A stretch of DNA of 64,000 bases from Bacillota bacterium (lineage in GTDB: Bacteria > Bacillota > Clostridia > Lachnospirales > Lachnospiraceae), in the NCBI GenBank assembly GCA_023409535.1, contig JAEYGZ010000028.1, positions 1 through 64,000 on the forward strand, written 5' to 3'. The stretch's first letter is position 1. The number at the start of each line of letters is the position of its first letter. Below the pieces are notes generated by a model. The model did not search any database. It was not told where the DNA came from and worked only from the letters and a program-made list of their open reading frames with translations. Shown here piece by piece: positions 17,953 to 26,581 of this stretch. The position numbers and the translations under genes were made by a program.

Positions 17953-17994
17953 ATGTGCAACATGCACATCATTCAATTGCATTCATCAATTGAA
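17953..17994. promoter_or_regulatory. Two palindromes, candidate operators of the arabinose operon
   Basis: ATGTGCA-ACA-TGCACAT (17953-17969, perfect 7-3-7) and TTCAATTG-N7-CAATTGAA (17972-17994, perfect 8-bp arms). Both lie between the probable promoter and the start of the sugar-binding lipoprotein gene. They may bind the neighbouring AraC-type protein or another regulator; the binding protein is not known. Confidence 0.5.
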
Positions 17995-18119
17995 TTATAC
18001 TTATTATACAATCCAATTTCCTTTAAAAAATGTGCTAAAGTTTAATAATGTATCAAAAAGGAACTTTTTCAAAGCAGTTTTTTTTCATTCGTGATCTGTC
18101 TTAATATGCCGAAAATTTA

Positions 18120-18148
18120 TTGAATTGTTATTTTTTTTGTATTATAAT
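18120..18148 (+). promoter_or_regulatory. Sigma-A promoter for the AraC-type regulator
   Basis: TTGAAT (18120-18125), 17-nt spacer, TATAAT (18143-18148). The predicted transcript starts near 18155 and leaves a leader of about 85 nt. Confidence 0.65.
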
Positions 18149-18238
18149 TTATCTCAATGATCCAATCATTTGTTTTCACGACTTATTAATGTATCATTTC
18201 GTTACAATTTGTATGCTTTTCACAGAAAGGAACAGCTG

Positions 18239-19114
18239 ATGGACCGCCCACTTGCTTACATTATTAATATTGCTTCTCCGCTTACGTTCAACAGAACCGG
18301 AAAATTTGAAGCACTTTCTTCAAAATGGACACATGCTGCAATGTCAATGAATGATTACGAATTAATTGTTGAAACCAAAGGAAATCTTTATCTTCAATTT
18401 CAAGATGAAAAATATACTGTTTCTCCCGGAGAGTATCTATTATTGCAACCACCCGCGAGAAATTCGAGTGATTCTCAAAAAGTCAGAAAAGGGTATCGGG
18501 AATCTGAATGCAGTTTTTACTGGCTGCATTTTTCCTGCCCTCGCATCTCTCCCTGCAACCAGCTGTTTCTTGGAAATATTGAAGGTGGACGTGATGATAT
18601 TTTGGTACCTGTACACAAAACATTGGCTTATCCGGAAAGAGTCTTGCTTCTTATGAGACAGCTTCAAAATTGTATTCGTTCCGGATATAACACCCAGTAT
18701 GCAGATTATATGTCCACACTTATCATCAGCGAAATCGCAAATCAACATTCCATATTTATCGGAAGCAAAGACCAGAAACAGCTATATAATGACATCGTTG
18801 ATTATATAAAATATTTTATAAATGATAATCTAAAAGTAGCAAGCATTGCTTCCCATTTCGGTTACAACGAAAAATATTTATCACGTTACTTCAAAGATTT
18901 TGCGGGAATCAGTCTAAAGCAGTACATATTAAATCAAAAAATAGAACGTGCAAATTTTCTTCTCTGTGATACCAATATGCCTGTCAATACGATTGCCGAC
19001 TCTCTTGGTTTTTCTAACTATCATAATTTTGCACGCACCTATAAAAACATCACTTTAATGACACCATCGGAATACAGAACAATGTACGCAAAAAGGATTT
19101 TAAATCATGATTGA
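18239..19114 (+). CDS. AraC family transcriptional regulator
   Basis: About 291 aa. The N-terminal cupin-like sugar-sensing half (LQFQDEKYTVSPGEYLLLQP) is followed by a C-terminal pair of helix-turn-helices: IASHFGYNEKYLSRYFKDF and IADSLGFSNYHNFARTYKN, with the closing TPSEYR. The ATG at 18239 (MDRPLAY) has AAAGGA 7 nt upstream; an upstream ATG at 18170 would add 23 residues without SD. Divergent from the ABC importer operon, so it most probably activates that operon when the imported sugar is present. Confidence 0.9.
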   Translation: MDRPLAYIINIASPLTFNRTGKFEALSSKWTHAAMSMNDYELIVETKGNLYLQFQDEKYTVSPGEYLLLQPPARNSSDSQKVRKGYRESECSFYWLHFSCPRISPCNQLFLGNIEGGRDDILVPVHKTLAYPERVLLLMRQLQNCIRSGYNTQYADYMSTLIISEIANQHSIFIGSKDQKQLYNDIVDYIKYFINDNLKVASIASHFGYNEKYLSRYFKDFAGISLKQYILNQKIERANFLLCDTNMPVNTIADSLGFSNYHNFARTYKNITLMTPSEYRTMYAKRILNHD

Positions 19115-19124
19115 TTTAAAATCC
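19095..19124 (+). other. 12-bp inverted repeat over the stop codon of the AraC gene
   Basis: GGATTTTAAATC, loop ATGATT, GATTTAAAATCC: perfect arms spanning the last codons and the TGA. It lies 16 nt before a true terminator and may act with it in transcription ending or mRNA protection. Confidence 0.6.
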
Positions 19125-19140
19125 TCATAATACAGAGATA

Positions 19141-19177
19141 ATGGTTCGTGAAGTCTATTTTCATGAACCATTTTTTT
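19141..19177 (+). terminator. Rho-independent terminator of the AraC gene
   Basis: ATGGTTCGTGAA paired with TTCATGAACCAT (12 bp with one G-U) followed by seven T. Confidence 0.85.
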
Positions 19178-19556
19178 GTCATATTTTGCTTTATCTAAAT
19201 AGGAACACCTTCAACGAAATGAATGGCGGGCAGAAACTATCCTGCTCCCACAGCTTCAAAACAGCAAATAAATTATAATAATGTTAAATAAATTATCGTG
19301 GAATGCGGTCTGAGAAGAATACAGAAATAGGCAGTAAAAAAGAGCAGTTATGGGACTGCTCTTTTTCGGAGAAGGTATTTTTGTTACTTATGGGGGTGTA
19401 GCAAAAACTATATAATGTATTGGGGTTTACGTTGATAGTATAACATGTTATTCGACATAAGTGTGCACAAACATTACAAATTTTTCATTCAATTTTCGTC
19501 ATAGTGCACAAGCACTATTGACTTAGATCGTTGCTTTGCCCCTTCTCACCTTCCTT
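19178..19556. other. Non-coding gap between AraC gene and ftsH
   Basis: 379 bp with no gene I can support. It contains one clear bidirectional terminator at 19336-19366; the rest is AT-rich and featureless to the eye. Confidence 0.6.
19336..19366. terminator. Bidirectional rho-independent terminator
   Basis: AAAAAGAGCAGT, short loop, ACTGCTCTTTTT: perfect stem with A-run before and T-run after, so it can work on both strands. On the minus strand it would end the hpt-ftsH transcript. Confidence 0.8.
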
Positions 19557-21407
19557 TTATATATTTGCAGCAGGCTCTGTAAGCTGCTTTGTTTCAAATA
19601 ATGCTTCAAACTCTTCTCTTGTAATTCTTTCCTTTTCAATCAGGAGATTTGCACATGCTTCCAATACCTCGCGGTATTCAGTCAGAACACGCTTTGCTTC
19701 CTTATAGCAGTCATCAATGATTGCCTTCACTTCATCATCAATACGGTTCGCGATATTCTCACTGTAGCTTCTGGTATGCGCCAGATCTCTTCCGATGAAT
19801 ACTTCATCATCGTCGGAATCATAATTTACCATACCGATTACATCAGAGAAGCCATAACGGGTAATCATAGCTCTGGCAGTCTTGGTTGCAACCTTAATAT
19901 CCTGGGAAGCACCTGTTGTAATATCCTCAAATATTAATTCCTCTGCCGCTCTTCCGGCGAGATCAACTATGATTTCCTGCTTCATACGGCCCTTGGTGTT
20001 AAACATCTCATCTTTTTCCGGAAGGGGCATGGTAAAACCTGCCGCACCATTGCCGGTTGGAATGATGGAGATGGTATACACCGGTCCCACATCAGGAAGG
20101 ATGTGGAACAGGATCGCATGACCCGATTCGTGGTAGGCTGTAATACGCTTTTCCTTATCCGTGATGACCTTGCTCTTCTTCTCGGTACCGATACCCACCT
20201 TAATAAAGGATTTCTTAATATCTTCACCGTTAATAAAGCTTCTGTCATCTCTTGCTGCACCGATGGCAGCTTCATTCAGCAGGTTCTCCAGATCCGCACC
20301 GGTAAAGCCCGCCGTGGTCTGCGCCACCTGTTTTAAATCCACATCATCACCCAAAGGCTTACCCTTGGCATGCACCTGCAAGATCTCTTCTCTTCCCTTT
20401 ACATCCGGACGTCCTACCGTAACCTTACGGTCAAACCGGCCCGGACGAAGGATTGCAGGATCCAGAATATCAACACGGTTGGTCGCTGCCATTACGATGA
20501 TACCCTCATTGACGCCGAAACCGTCCATTTCTACAAGCAGCTGGTTCAGAGTCTGCTCTCTCTCATCGTGGCCGCCGCCCATACCGGTACCTCTGCGTCT
20601 TGCTACCGCATCGATCTCATCAATGAATACGATACAAGGGGAATTCTTCTTTGCTTCCTCAAATAAATCTCTTACTCTGGAAGCACCGACACCTACGAAC
20701 ATCTCAACAAAGTCGGATCCGGAGATGGAGAAGAAGGGCACGCCTGCTTCACCGGCTACCGCTTTTGCCAGCAAGGTCTTACCGGTTCCCGGAGGTCCTA
20801 CAAGAAGCACACCTTTTGGAATTCTTGCTCCTACCTGGATATATTTCTTCGGAGACTTTAAGAAATCAACAATTTCCTTCAGCTCATCCTTTTCTTCGTC
20901 GAGCCCCGCCACATTCTTAAAGGTTGTGGTCTTATTCTCCTCCGTGGTCATCTTCGCTCTGCTCTTACCGAAGTTCATTACCTTACTGTTGCCTCCCCCC
21001 ACCGATGCCTGGTTAGACAGGAAGGAGAACAGCACAATGATAATAATAAACACCAGGATATAAGGTAATACCGAGGTTAAAAACCAGCTGGGCTTTGAGA
21101 TTGCATGGGTATTAGATACGATACCTGAATCAAATGCCATTTTCTCAATGCTTACGATATCAGACCAATAAAAAGATTTTTCATCCCCATCCTTTGTTGT
21201 TATTACAACCTCGCCGGTGGTCGGTCCATCCTGATTGGGATAAATATTAATCAAATTAACCTGACCATTCTCCATGTCAGTCATAAACTGTTTGTAGGAA
21301 TACTCATCCTGGTCCTTTAGCTCTATGTTATTGGAAAAATAAAATGTTACAATTACAATAAGCAGAATGATGATATACCAGCCATATCCTTTCATCTGTT
21401 TTCTCAC
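19557..21407 (-). CDS. ftsH: ATP-dependent zinc metalloprotease FtsH
   Basis: About 616 aa, membrane AAA+ protease that degrades unassembled membrane and regulatory proteins. It has an N-terminal helix (WYIIILLIVIVTFYF), a short extracytoplasmic domain, and a second helix (about 108-131). Then Walker A GPPGTGKT (204-211), Walker B CIVFIDEIDA (258-267), the second region of homology ATNRVDILDPAILRPGRFDR (308-327), and zinc site HESGH (426-430). The GTG start at 21407 (VRKQMKGYG) has AAAGGAGG 7 nt upstream; an ATG at 21440 adds 11 residues with no SD. The hpt-tilS genes lie upstream on the same strand, as in Bacillus subtilis. Confidence 0.97.
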   Translation of the reverse strand: MRKQMKGYGWYIIILLIVIVTFYFSNNIELKDQDEYSYKQFMTDMENGQVNLINIYPNQDGPTTGEVVITTKDGDEKSFYWSDIVSIEKMAFDSGIVSNTHAISKPSWFLTSVLPYILVFIIIIVLFSFLSNQASVGGGNSKVMNFGKSRAKMTTEENKTTTFKNVAGLDEEKDELKEIVDFLKSPKKYIQVGARIPKGVLLVGPPGTGKTLLAKAVAGEAGVPFFSISGSDFVEMFVGVGASRVRDLFEEAKKNSPCIVFIDEIDAVARRRGTGMGGGHDEREQTLNQLLVEMDGFGVNEGIIVMAATNRVDILDPAILRPGRFDRKVTVGRPDVKGREEILQVHAKGKPLGDDVDLKQVAQTTAGFTGADLENLLNEAAIGAARDDRSFINGEDIKKSFIKVGIGTEKKSKVITDKEKRITAYHESGHAILFHILPDVGPVYTISIIPTGNGAAGFTMPLPEKDEMFNTKGRMKQEIIVDLAGRAAEELIFEDITTGASQDIKVATKTARAMITRYGFSDVIGMVNYDSDDDEVFIGRDLAHTRSYSENIANRIDDEVKAIIDDCYKEAKRVLTEYREVLEACANLLIEKERITREEFEALFETKQLTEPAANI

Positions 21408-21475
21408 TGAACAACCTCCTTTATCACTATATTTATTCAATTGTTTCTCAATCTATCAGATAAATGCTTTCGCGA

Positions 21476-21997
21476 CTAATTCTCAACCACACCGACATAG
21501 GGCAGATTTCTGTAATACTGATCATAATCCAGACCATAGCCCACTACAAATTCGTCCGGGATAACAAATCCGACATATTTTACATCGACATCAATCTCTC
21601 TTCTGTCCGGCTTATCAAGTAACGTACAGATATGCAGGCTCTTGGGAGCCCGTGCTCCAAGAAGCTCCTTCAGATAGGCCAGTGTTCTTCCCGAATCGAT
21701 AATATCCTCAACAATCAGAACATTCTTACCCTGAACAGATTCATCCAGATCCTTCAGAATACGAACCCTTCCTGAACTGATCGTCTCACTGCCATAGCTG
21801 GATACCGACATAAAATCCAAGGTAACGGGAATGGTTAATCTCTTTGCCAGATCACAGCTGAAGAATACACTTCCCTTTAAGATACAGATAAGATGCACAC
21901 TCTCTCCTGCATAATCCTTACTAATCTCCTCTGCAAGTTCGTGTATTCTCTGATCTACACTGTCCTCAGATATCATAACTCTGACTTTATCTTTCAT
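21476..21997 (-). CDS. hpt: Hypoxanthine phosphoribosyltransferase
   Basis: 173 aa. Purine salvage: hypoxanthine or guanine plus PRPP to IMP or GMP. The PRPP-binding loop VLIVEDIIDSGRT lies at about 93-105, with the LKGSVFF loop at 40-46 and VGYGLDYDQYYRNLPYVG at the end. Overlaps the end of tilS by 4 nt (ATGA), so the two are translationally coupled. The order tilS-hpt-ftsH is conserved across Firmicutes. Confidence 0.96.
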   Translation of the reverse strand: MKDKVRVMISEDSVDQRIHELAEEISKDYAGESVHLICILKGSVFFSCDLAKRLTIPVTLDFMSVSSYGSETISSGRVRILKDLDESVQGKNVLIVEDIIDSGRTLAYLKELLGARAPKSLHICTLLDKPDRREIDVDVKYVGFVIPDEFVVGYGLDYDQYYRNLPYVGVVEN

Positions 21998-23427
21998 TCT
22001 TCCTTTTCCTCCAAATTAATCAAACTCATCAATAGTACTTTCCTTGTAACTGCATCCACCTTATACCCCTCGCTCATCCGGTCAACAAGGCCGGGGATCC
22101 ACATTATATGGCTGCCATCGGTAATAAGAAGCTGATTATCCCGGTCTTCCCGCGGTATTTTATGGTCTATAAAGTAATCCTTTAACTTCTTTCGACCTCC
22201 CAAAGCATTGATCTGGATATAATCTCCTTCTTTTCTTGTTCTTATCTGAACAGTATTCTCTATTTTATCATAATCAAACCATTTAGTATAGTGACTTTTA
22301 GGGATGGTTTCATTTTTTTTATAATCAATAATCACAGTTTCTACGGCAATACCCCTCTGAGGAAGCAATGTCCTTCCTGGAATCCGAAGTTCCGCCGGGG
22401 ACAGATGTTCCTTGGCTGTCTTGGGGGCCGCTTCCCGATAAAATATAATATCATTATATTCCCGCTCCGCAATGATGTCATATGGCAAATGCATCTGCTT
22501 CCCAACCTGCTTTGCCGTAAGTGACAGCACTGCTTCCACATGCTTTGCTTCCAGGTCCTTTTTTCTCCCGGCAAGCTTTTCTAAGATCCGGCGGACAAGT
22601 CCCTTCTGAATGACAATGTGCTCCTGTTTAAGCTCCTCCGAGCTTATCCGGAAGCTGCGCTCCTCCTCCCTCACCAGCATGTCATATCGCTGCATGATAT
22701 TTTCCGTCAGATATTCATTTATATCTTTTAATGTATTCGCCGCTTCTATAATATTGCCAACACTTTGAACATTAATCTCCTTTGAAGCATAATTTAGGAT
22801 CCGGTTACGAATCCTGTTCCTGCTATACTTATCGGTTAAGTTACTGGAATCGATGATATAGGCAAGGTTCTCCCCCGCAAGATATTCTTCGATTTCCTCA
22901 CGGGTTACGCAAAGCAAAGGACGGATCAACGTCACCGCCGAAGCATCCGGCTGCAATGTGCGGCTTGACTCCATACCGGATAATCCGGCAATGCCGGATC
23001 CGCGAAACAGATGAAAAAGAAAGGTCTCGGCATTATCGTTTTTATTATGCGCAATCGCCAGCTTATTACACCGATGCTCGCGGCAATATTCCAAAAATGC
23101 CTCATAACGTACCTTGCGGCCTGCTTCTTCCTCCGACATGCCTTCTTCTTTGGCAATCTTCCTCACATCATAATAAAAGCAGCTGCAGGCAATCTCCTTT
23201 GAGGCGCAGAACTCCCTGACAAATCTTTCATCGCGCTCAGCCTCTTCACCGCGAAGTCCATGATTGATATGAACCACCTGCAGGGTCAGGTCATACTCCC
23301 GGCGAAGCTGAAGCAGTACATGCAAAAGGCAGATAGAATCGGCGCCGCCGGACACCCCTGCGACAATTCTATCCCCTTGGCTTAATAGCTGTTTCTGTTG
23401 AATATAAGCAATAACTTTGTGCAGCAT
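21994..23427 (-). CDS. tilS: tRNA(Ile)-lysidine synthase
   Basis: A 477-aa enzyme that converts C34 of the CAU-anticodon tRNA(Ile) to lysidine so that it reads AUA. The N-terminal PP-loop ATPase motif VAGVSGGADSICLLH has SGGADS at 26-31; HINHGLRGEEAERDE and YIIDSSNLTDKYSRNRIRN follow. The C-terminal TilS domain ends with GRKKLKDYFIDHKIPREDRD. Length is normal for the Bacillus-type enzyme. Directly upstream of hpt. Confidence 0.95.
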   Translation of the reverse strand: MLHKVIAYIQQKQLLSQGDRIVAGVSGGADSICLLHVLLQLRREYDLTLQVVHINHGLRGEEAERDERFVREFCASKEIACSCFYYDVRKIAKEEGMSEEEAGRKVRYEAFLEYCREHRCNKLAIAHNKNDNAETFLFHLFRGSGIAGLSGMESSRTLQPDASAVTLIRPLLCVTREEIEEYLAGENLAYIIDSSNLTDKYSRNRIRNRILNYASKEINVQSVGNIIEAANTLKDINEYLTENIMQRYDMLVREEERSFRISSEELKQEHIVIQKGLVRRILEKLAGRKKDLEAKHVEAVLSLTAKQVGKQMHLPYDIIAEREYNDIIFYREAAPKTAKEHLSPAELRIPGRTLLPQRGIAVETVIIDYKKNETIPKSHYTKWFDYDKIENTVQIRTRKEGDYIQINALGGRKKLKDYFIDHKIPREDRDNQLLITDGSHIMWIPGLVDRMSEGYKVDAVTRKVLLMSLINLEEKEE

Positions 23428-23513
23428 GATAATATTTCCCTAACGTATGGTATGTGCCTATTCTAATCTTTTTACCAGTGGATTTCAATACTTATCTCCA
23501 TTCTGATGCCTTT

Positions 23514-25793
23514 CTATTTTAACCATATTCCGGCAGTTATTACCGTCATATCGTCCATAGGGACATAATTTCGCTGGGCCAGTGTACTGTCAAGAATGCG
23601 GTTGGCGATTTCCTGGGGATTGGAGCTCTTTATCTCCATCAGCAGCTCTGCCAGGAAGGCCTCCTTATTCTCGCTCATGATACAATCAAGCACCCCGTCT
23701 GTCAGAAGGACAATGATATCCCCCTCATAGAGCTTCTTTGTTACGGTATCATAATCCACATTGCCGAACATTCCGATGGGCAAGGTAGTTGAAGAAATGG
23801 TCTCTACCCAATCCTCCCGTTTGATAAAGGCTGCCGCCGCACCAATCTTAATAAATTCGCACATTCCTGTAAATAGATTGATAATACTGATATCAATCGT
23901 GGAAAAGGTCTGTTTATCCGATTTTAGAACCAGGCTGGAATTAATCAGTTTAATGGCAGTCTCCGCCTTAAAGCCGGCTTCTATCATCTGCTCCAGCAGG
24001 GACATAACGGTTTCGCTTTCTTCTCCGGCCTCCTCTCCTGTTCCCATACCATCGGATAAGGCCAGCATAAATTCTCCGTTCTCCAGCTTAAGAATAGAAA
24101 AATTGTCCCCCGAGACATTCTCCTTCATAGCTCTGGCCATACCGGTCAGCACCTTGAATTTCGTATCCTCCACAAAGATATAATTCTCACAGTCCCGCGC
24201 AATCACAGTCTTGGAGGCCTCCGAAGCCTTCACTCTGATTCCCAGTGCCTCAGAGATATAAGAAGCCGCTTCCTTGGCGGTAATACAGCGTCCTCCCCTG
24301 CAATAGGCGTTCAGATAGATTTCCTTCCTTTTATCCTCCCTCTCCAGAATAGTAATATCCTTCACCGTGATATGCTCATAGCGTAATCTTCGAATTACCT
24401 TCTCCTCCTCGGTCCGGGAAGCCTGTGCTGCTTCATAGATCTCACCGGTGATGTCCTGTATCACAGTGGACACTTCCTTTAACTGATCTGCAATTACTTC
24501 CCTGCTTTCAGAGATCCGGCTCTGCCAGATATGATTAAGCTTTGCTATCTCAAACCCCCGGTTTGTCTCGGTGATAAAATCTTCAACACTGATACAGCTG
24601 TCCAGAAAATTCTCCGGAATATCCTCCCTTCGGATAATCCCCTTCCTCTCTGCCACCTCGAACATCATACTTGCAGCCTGATAGGTCTGGTTAAACTGCT
24701 GCTCCCAACAGGAAGAGCACTGGTCGCAGTTCTTACACAGCTTCTCCGAGATATCCTCAAAGATACGGTTAATTTCATTCTGCTTCAGCTTCGTCTGCTT
24801 CTCAGTTATGGTATCCAGTGTCTTTGACAGCTTCAGAAAGGATTCCGAAAATATCTTCATACGAAGCTTTGCGATATTCCTCAGATTCTGTGTTGCAAGC
24901 AGCTCCTGCCTGCCGGTTCCCCCTGCTGCATCGACTCTGTAGATAATACTCCCAGGAAGAAAGAGAAACACCATGACAGCCGATACCAGCGCTCCGATTT
25001 CCTTTAACGAAAGCTCCATTCCGGCATTACTCAGCCCAAGAGCAGACGCCGCCAGCAGATATACTACCGCACACGGGAATCTTCCCATCTCACGGAATAA
25101 AGCGGAGACGATACCCATCATGGTAAACACGCCCACATCTTCAATGGGCGCACCCCGAAGGCTTAATACAAAGCCGCAGACCGCAGCCGTAATGGTTCCC
25201 TGCCCGGCCCCGTATTTATAGGTAAAAAACAAGATAATAAAATATGCTACTGTTTCTACCGGCGCCACGTAATTGCTCTCAAACCTCGGAATTGCATAGA
25301 GCATAACCGCAACGATCACCGCCATGCTGATCATTTGCTCATTGCTCATACGAATGCCTTTTTGCCCCTGTAATATATAATCTATCCCATACCGGAAGAT
25401 ACCGGCTGAAACCAGTGCAATGACTCCCTCCAGAAGCGCTGTCATCACATAGCGGTCCACAGGACCTCCTGCAGTGATCTCCATCAGTGAAAACAGGCTT
25501 AGTGCCACCGGGGCCGTTGCATACTTAACAGGCCTAGGTATATTACGCTTCTTAATAAACGGTGTTTCCAGAATAATGACTGCTGTGATTAATGTCAGGG
25601 AATATTTTAAAATACCCGTGGTATTCATACTGGTTGCGATTCCGATAAGCGCTGCCATCAAAGCCCAGCCGGTTTTCGTTCCTGATATTATAGATGCGGT
25701 AAAATATCCGATTGCCAGTGGATTCATGGAATAGAAGATCGTCCTCGCCACCAGAATACCTATCATATGTATTAATATTGTCCTTTTCCTCAT
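23514..25793 (-). CDS. spoIIE: Stage II sporulation protein E (PP2C phosphatase)
   Basis: A 759-aa membrane phosphatase that dephosphorylates the anti-anti-sigma factor SpoIIAA and so activates sigma-F in the forespore. The N-terminal ~300 residues contain about ten hydrophobic helices. The central region carries a CEKLCKNCDQCSSCWEQQ-like Cys cluster. The C-terminal PP2C domain shows LALSDGMGTGEEAGEES and VLLTDGVLD, whose Asp residues bind metal. Slightly shorter than the 827-aa B. subtilis protein. SD is weak (AGGG, 10 nt). Upstream is a promoter with a 21-bp spacer and Spo0A-box-like sites. Confidence 0.96.
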   Translation of the reverse strand: MRKRTILIHMIGILVARTIFYSMNPLAIGYFTASIISGTKTGWALMAALIGIATSMNTTGILKYSLTLITAVIILETPFIKKRNIPRPVKYATAPVALSLFSLMEITAGGPVDRYVMTALLEGVIALVSAGIFRYGIDYILQGQKGIRMSNEQMISMAVIVAVMLYAIPRFESNYVAPVETVAYFIILFFTYKYGAGQGTITAAVCGFVLSLRGAPIEDVGVFTMMGIVSALFREMGRFPCAVVYLLAASALGLSNAGMELSLKEIGALVSAVMVFLFLPGSIIYRVDAAGGTGRQELLATQNLRNIAKLRMKIFSESFLKLSKTLDTITEKQTKLKQNEINRIFEDISEKLCKNCDQCSSCWEQQFNQTYQAASMMFEVAERKGIIRREDIPENFLDSCISVEDFITETNRGFEIAKLNHIWQSRISESREVIADQLKEVSTVIQDITGEIYEAAQASRTEEEKVIRRLRYEHITVKDITILEREDKRKEIYLNAYCRGGRCITAKEAASYISEALGIRVKASEASKTVIARDCENYIFVEDTKFKVLTGMARAMKENVSGDNFSILKLENGEFMLALSDGMGTGEEAGEESETVMSLLEQMIEAGFKAETAIKLINSSLVLKSDKQTFSTIDISIINLFTGMCEFIKIGAAAAFIKREDWVETISSTTLPIGMFGNVDYDTVTKKLYEGDIIVLLTDGVLDCIMSENKEAFLAELLMEIKSSNPQEIANRILDSTLAQRNYVPMDDMTVITAGIWLK

Positions 25794-25866
25794 GCTTGCC
25801 GCGCCCTATTCTTTCTATAGGACGCTTCCCCCCTTCTCTCCTGTCCGTTCTATAATTGTGCAGTTC

Positions 25867-25932
25867 ATTATAGGCAGGAGAATATGAAATCTTTGTCAAA
25901 ACTACAGGCGGGATCGGAAAAACTTTTTGACA
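25867..25932 (-). promoter_or_regulatory. Spo0A-type sigma-A promoter of spoIIE (21-bp spacer)
   Basis: On the minus strand TTGACA (25899-25894) and TATAAT (25872-25867) are separated by 21 nt. In B. subtilis the spoIIE and spoIIG promoters have the same unusual 21-22 bp spacing and need Spo0A~P. Two 0A-box-like heptamers TGTCAAA (consensus TGTCGAA) are present: one overlapping the -35 on the plus strand (25894-25900) and one upstream on the minus strand (25932-25926). Confidence 0.65.
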
Positions 25933-25992
25933 AGATATCCATCAAATAAGCGATATTCTCGAATATAGGAGGCTAATTTAAATTAGGAACAT

Positions 25993-26024
25993 AAAAAAAC
26001 TGTCGTAGAAAAATCTACAACAGT
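25993..26024 (-). terminator. Rho-independent terminator after tRNA-Met
   Basis: On the minus strand ACTGTTGTAGA, a short loop, TCTACGACAGT, then seven T. It ends the divIC/tRNA transcript before spoIIE. Confidence 0.85.
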
Positions 26025-26099
26025 CTTGATAATATAAGTTAGCAGAAGCTGCGTTCCAAACTTCTGATAAAAAGCGCCGGTTTTGCGCCGTGCATCCGG

Positions 26100-26127
26100 T
26101 TATCGGAACTGATTTTAGTTCCGATAA
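26100..26127 (-). other. 11-bp hairpin just 3' of the tRNA
   Basis: TTATCGGAACT, 6-nt loop, AGTTCCGATAA: a perfect hairpin 7 nt downstream of the tRNA discriminator base. It may help tRNA 3'-end processing; there is no T-run, so it is not the terminator. Confidence 0.6.
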
Positions 26128-26134
26128 TATATGA

Positions 26135-26208
26135 TAGCGAAGGACGGATTTGAACCGCCGACACTGCGGGTATGAACCGCATGCTCTCGCCAACTGAGCT
26201 ACTTCGCC
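26135..26208 (-). tRNA. tRNA-Met (CAT anticodon), elongator type
   Basis: 74 nt. Acceptor stem GGCGAAG/CTTCGCT with a G1-U72 wobble, D arm GCTC/GAGC, anticodon stem TGCGG/CCGCA with loop TTCATAC (anticodon CAT), T arm GGCGG-TTCAAAT-CCGTC, discriminator A. CCA is not encoded. The same G1-U72 pair occurs in Bacillus elongator tRNA-Met. B. subtilis also has a tRNA-Met just upstream of spoIIE, so the position is conserved. Confidence 0.95.
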
Positions 26209-26252
26209 AAAGTGACGAACCCTATTATAACTGCTTTCCGGAAGGTTGTCAA

Positions 26253-26543
26253 CTATTTATCTTCCGGTTCAAAAAGAATCTCATCTTTATAAACAAGCCC
26301 CAGTTTATCACGGGCCGTATCTTCAATATACTGCTTCGTCTTAGTATAAGCCTTGAATTCATTAATTTCCGCAGTACGTTCTTTTTCCTCCTGATACTGG
26401 GTGTCCAGGCGGCTGATTTTTATCTCGGCTTCTTCTTTTTCCTTTGCAAGACCAATTCTGCTATAGGATACAACAGCGCATAACATCAAAACTACAAATG
26501 CGATAATGCCTATGCCTGTCCCCTTTTTGCCACGCCTTCTCAT
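26253..26543 (-). CDS. divIC: Septum formation initiator DivIC/FtsB
   Basis: 96-aa single-pass division protein of the FtsL-DivIB-DivIC complex. A basic start RRRGKKG, then the hydrophobic helix IGIIAFVVLMLCAVVSY, then a coiled coil (AKEKEEAEIKISRLDTQYQE) and the conserved IEDTARDKLGLV close. The ATG at 26543 has GGGAG 8 nt upstream; the in-frame ATG at 26576 has none. It lies at the end of yabP-yabQ-divIC, as in B. subtilis. Confidence 0.9.
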   Translation of the reverse strand: MRRRGKKGTGIGIIAFVVLMLCAVVSYSRIGLAKEKEEAEIKISRLDTQYQEEKERTAEINEFKAYTKTKQYIEDTARDKLGLVYKDEILFEPEDK

Positions 26544-26581
26544 GAAATCATCTCCCAAAACTAAAATCTTATTCACTGCTT

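Larger units (their letters stand above)
17892..18238. other. Divergent regulatory region between sugar importer and AraC regulator
   Basis: A 347-bp AT-rich gap. It holds two palindromes in the leader of the importer operon (17953-17969 and 17972-17994), a good sigma-A promoter for the plus-strand regulator (18120-18148), and several TATAAT-like boxes on the minus strand around 17994-18010 for the importer. No convincing -35 is seen for the minus-strand promoter, as is common for activator-dependent promoters. Confidence 0.6.

Noticed and set aside
20161..21063. 300-codon plus-strand frame opposite ftsH
   Set aside because: Antisense shadow of a strongly conserved gene, composition typical of reverse-complement coding.
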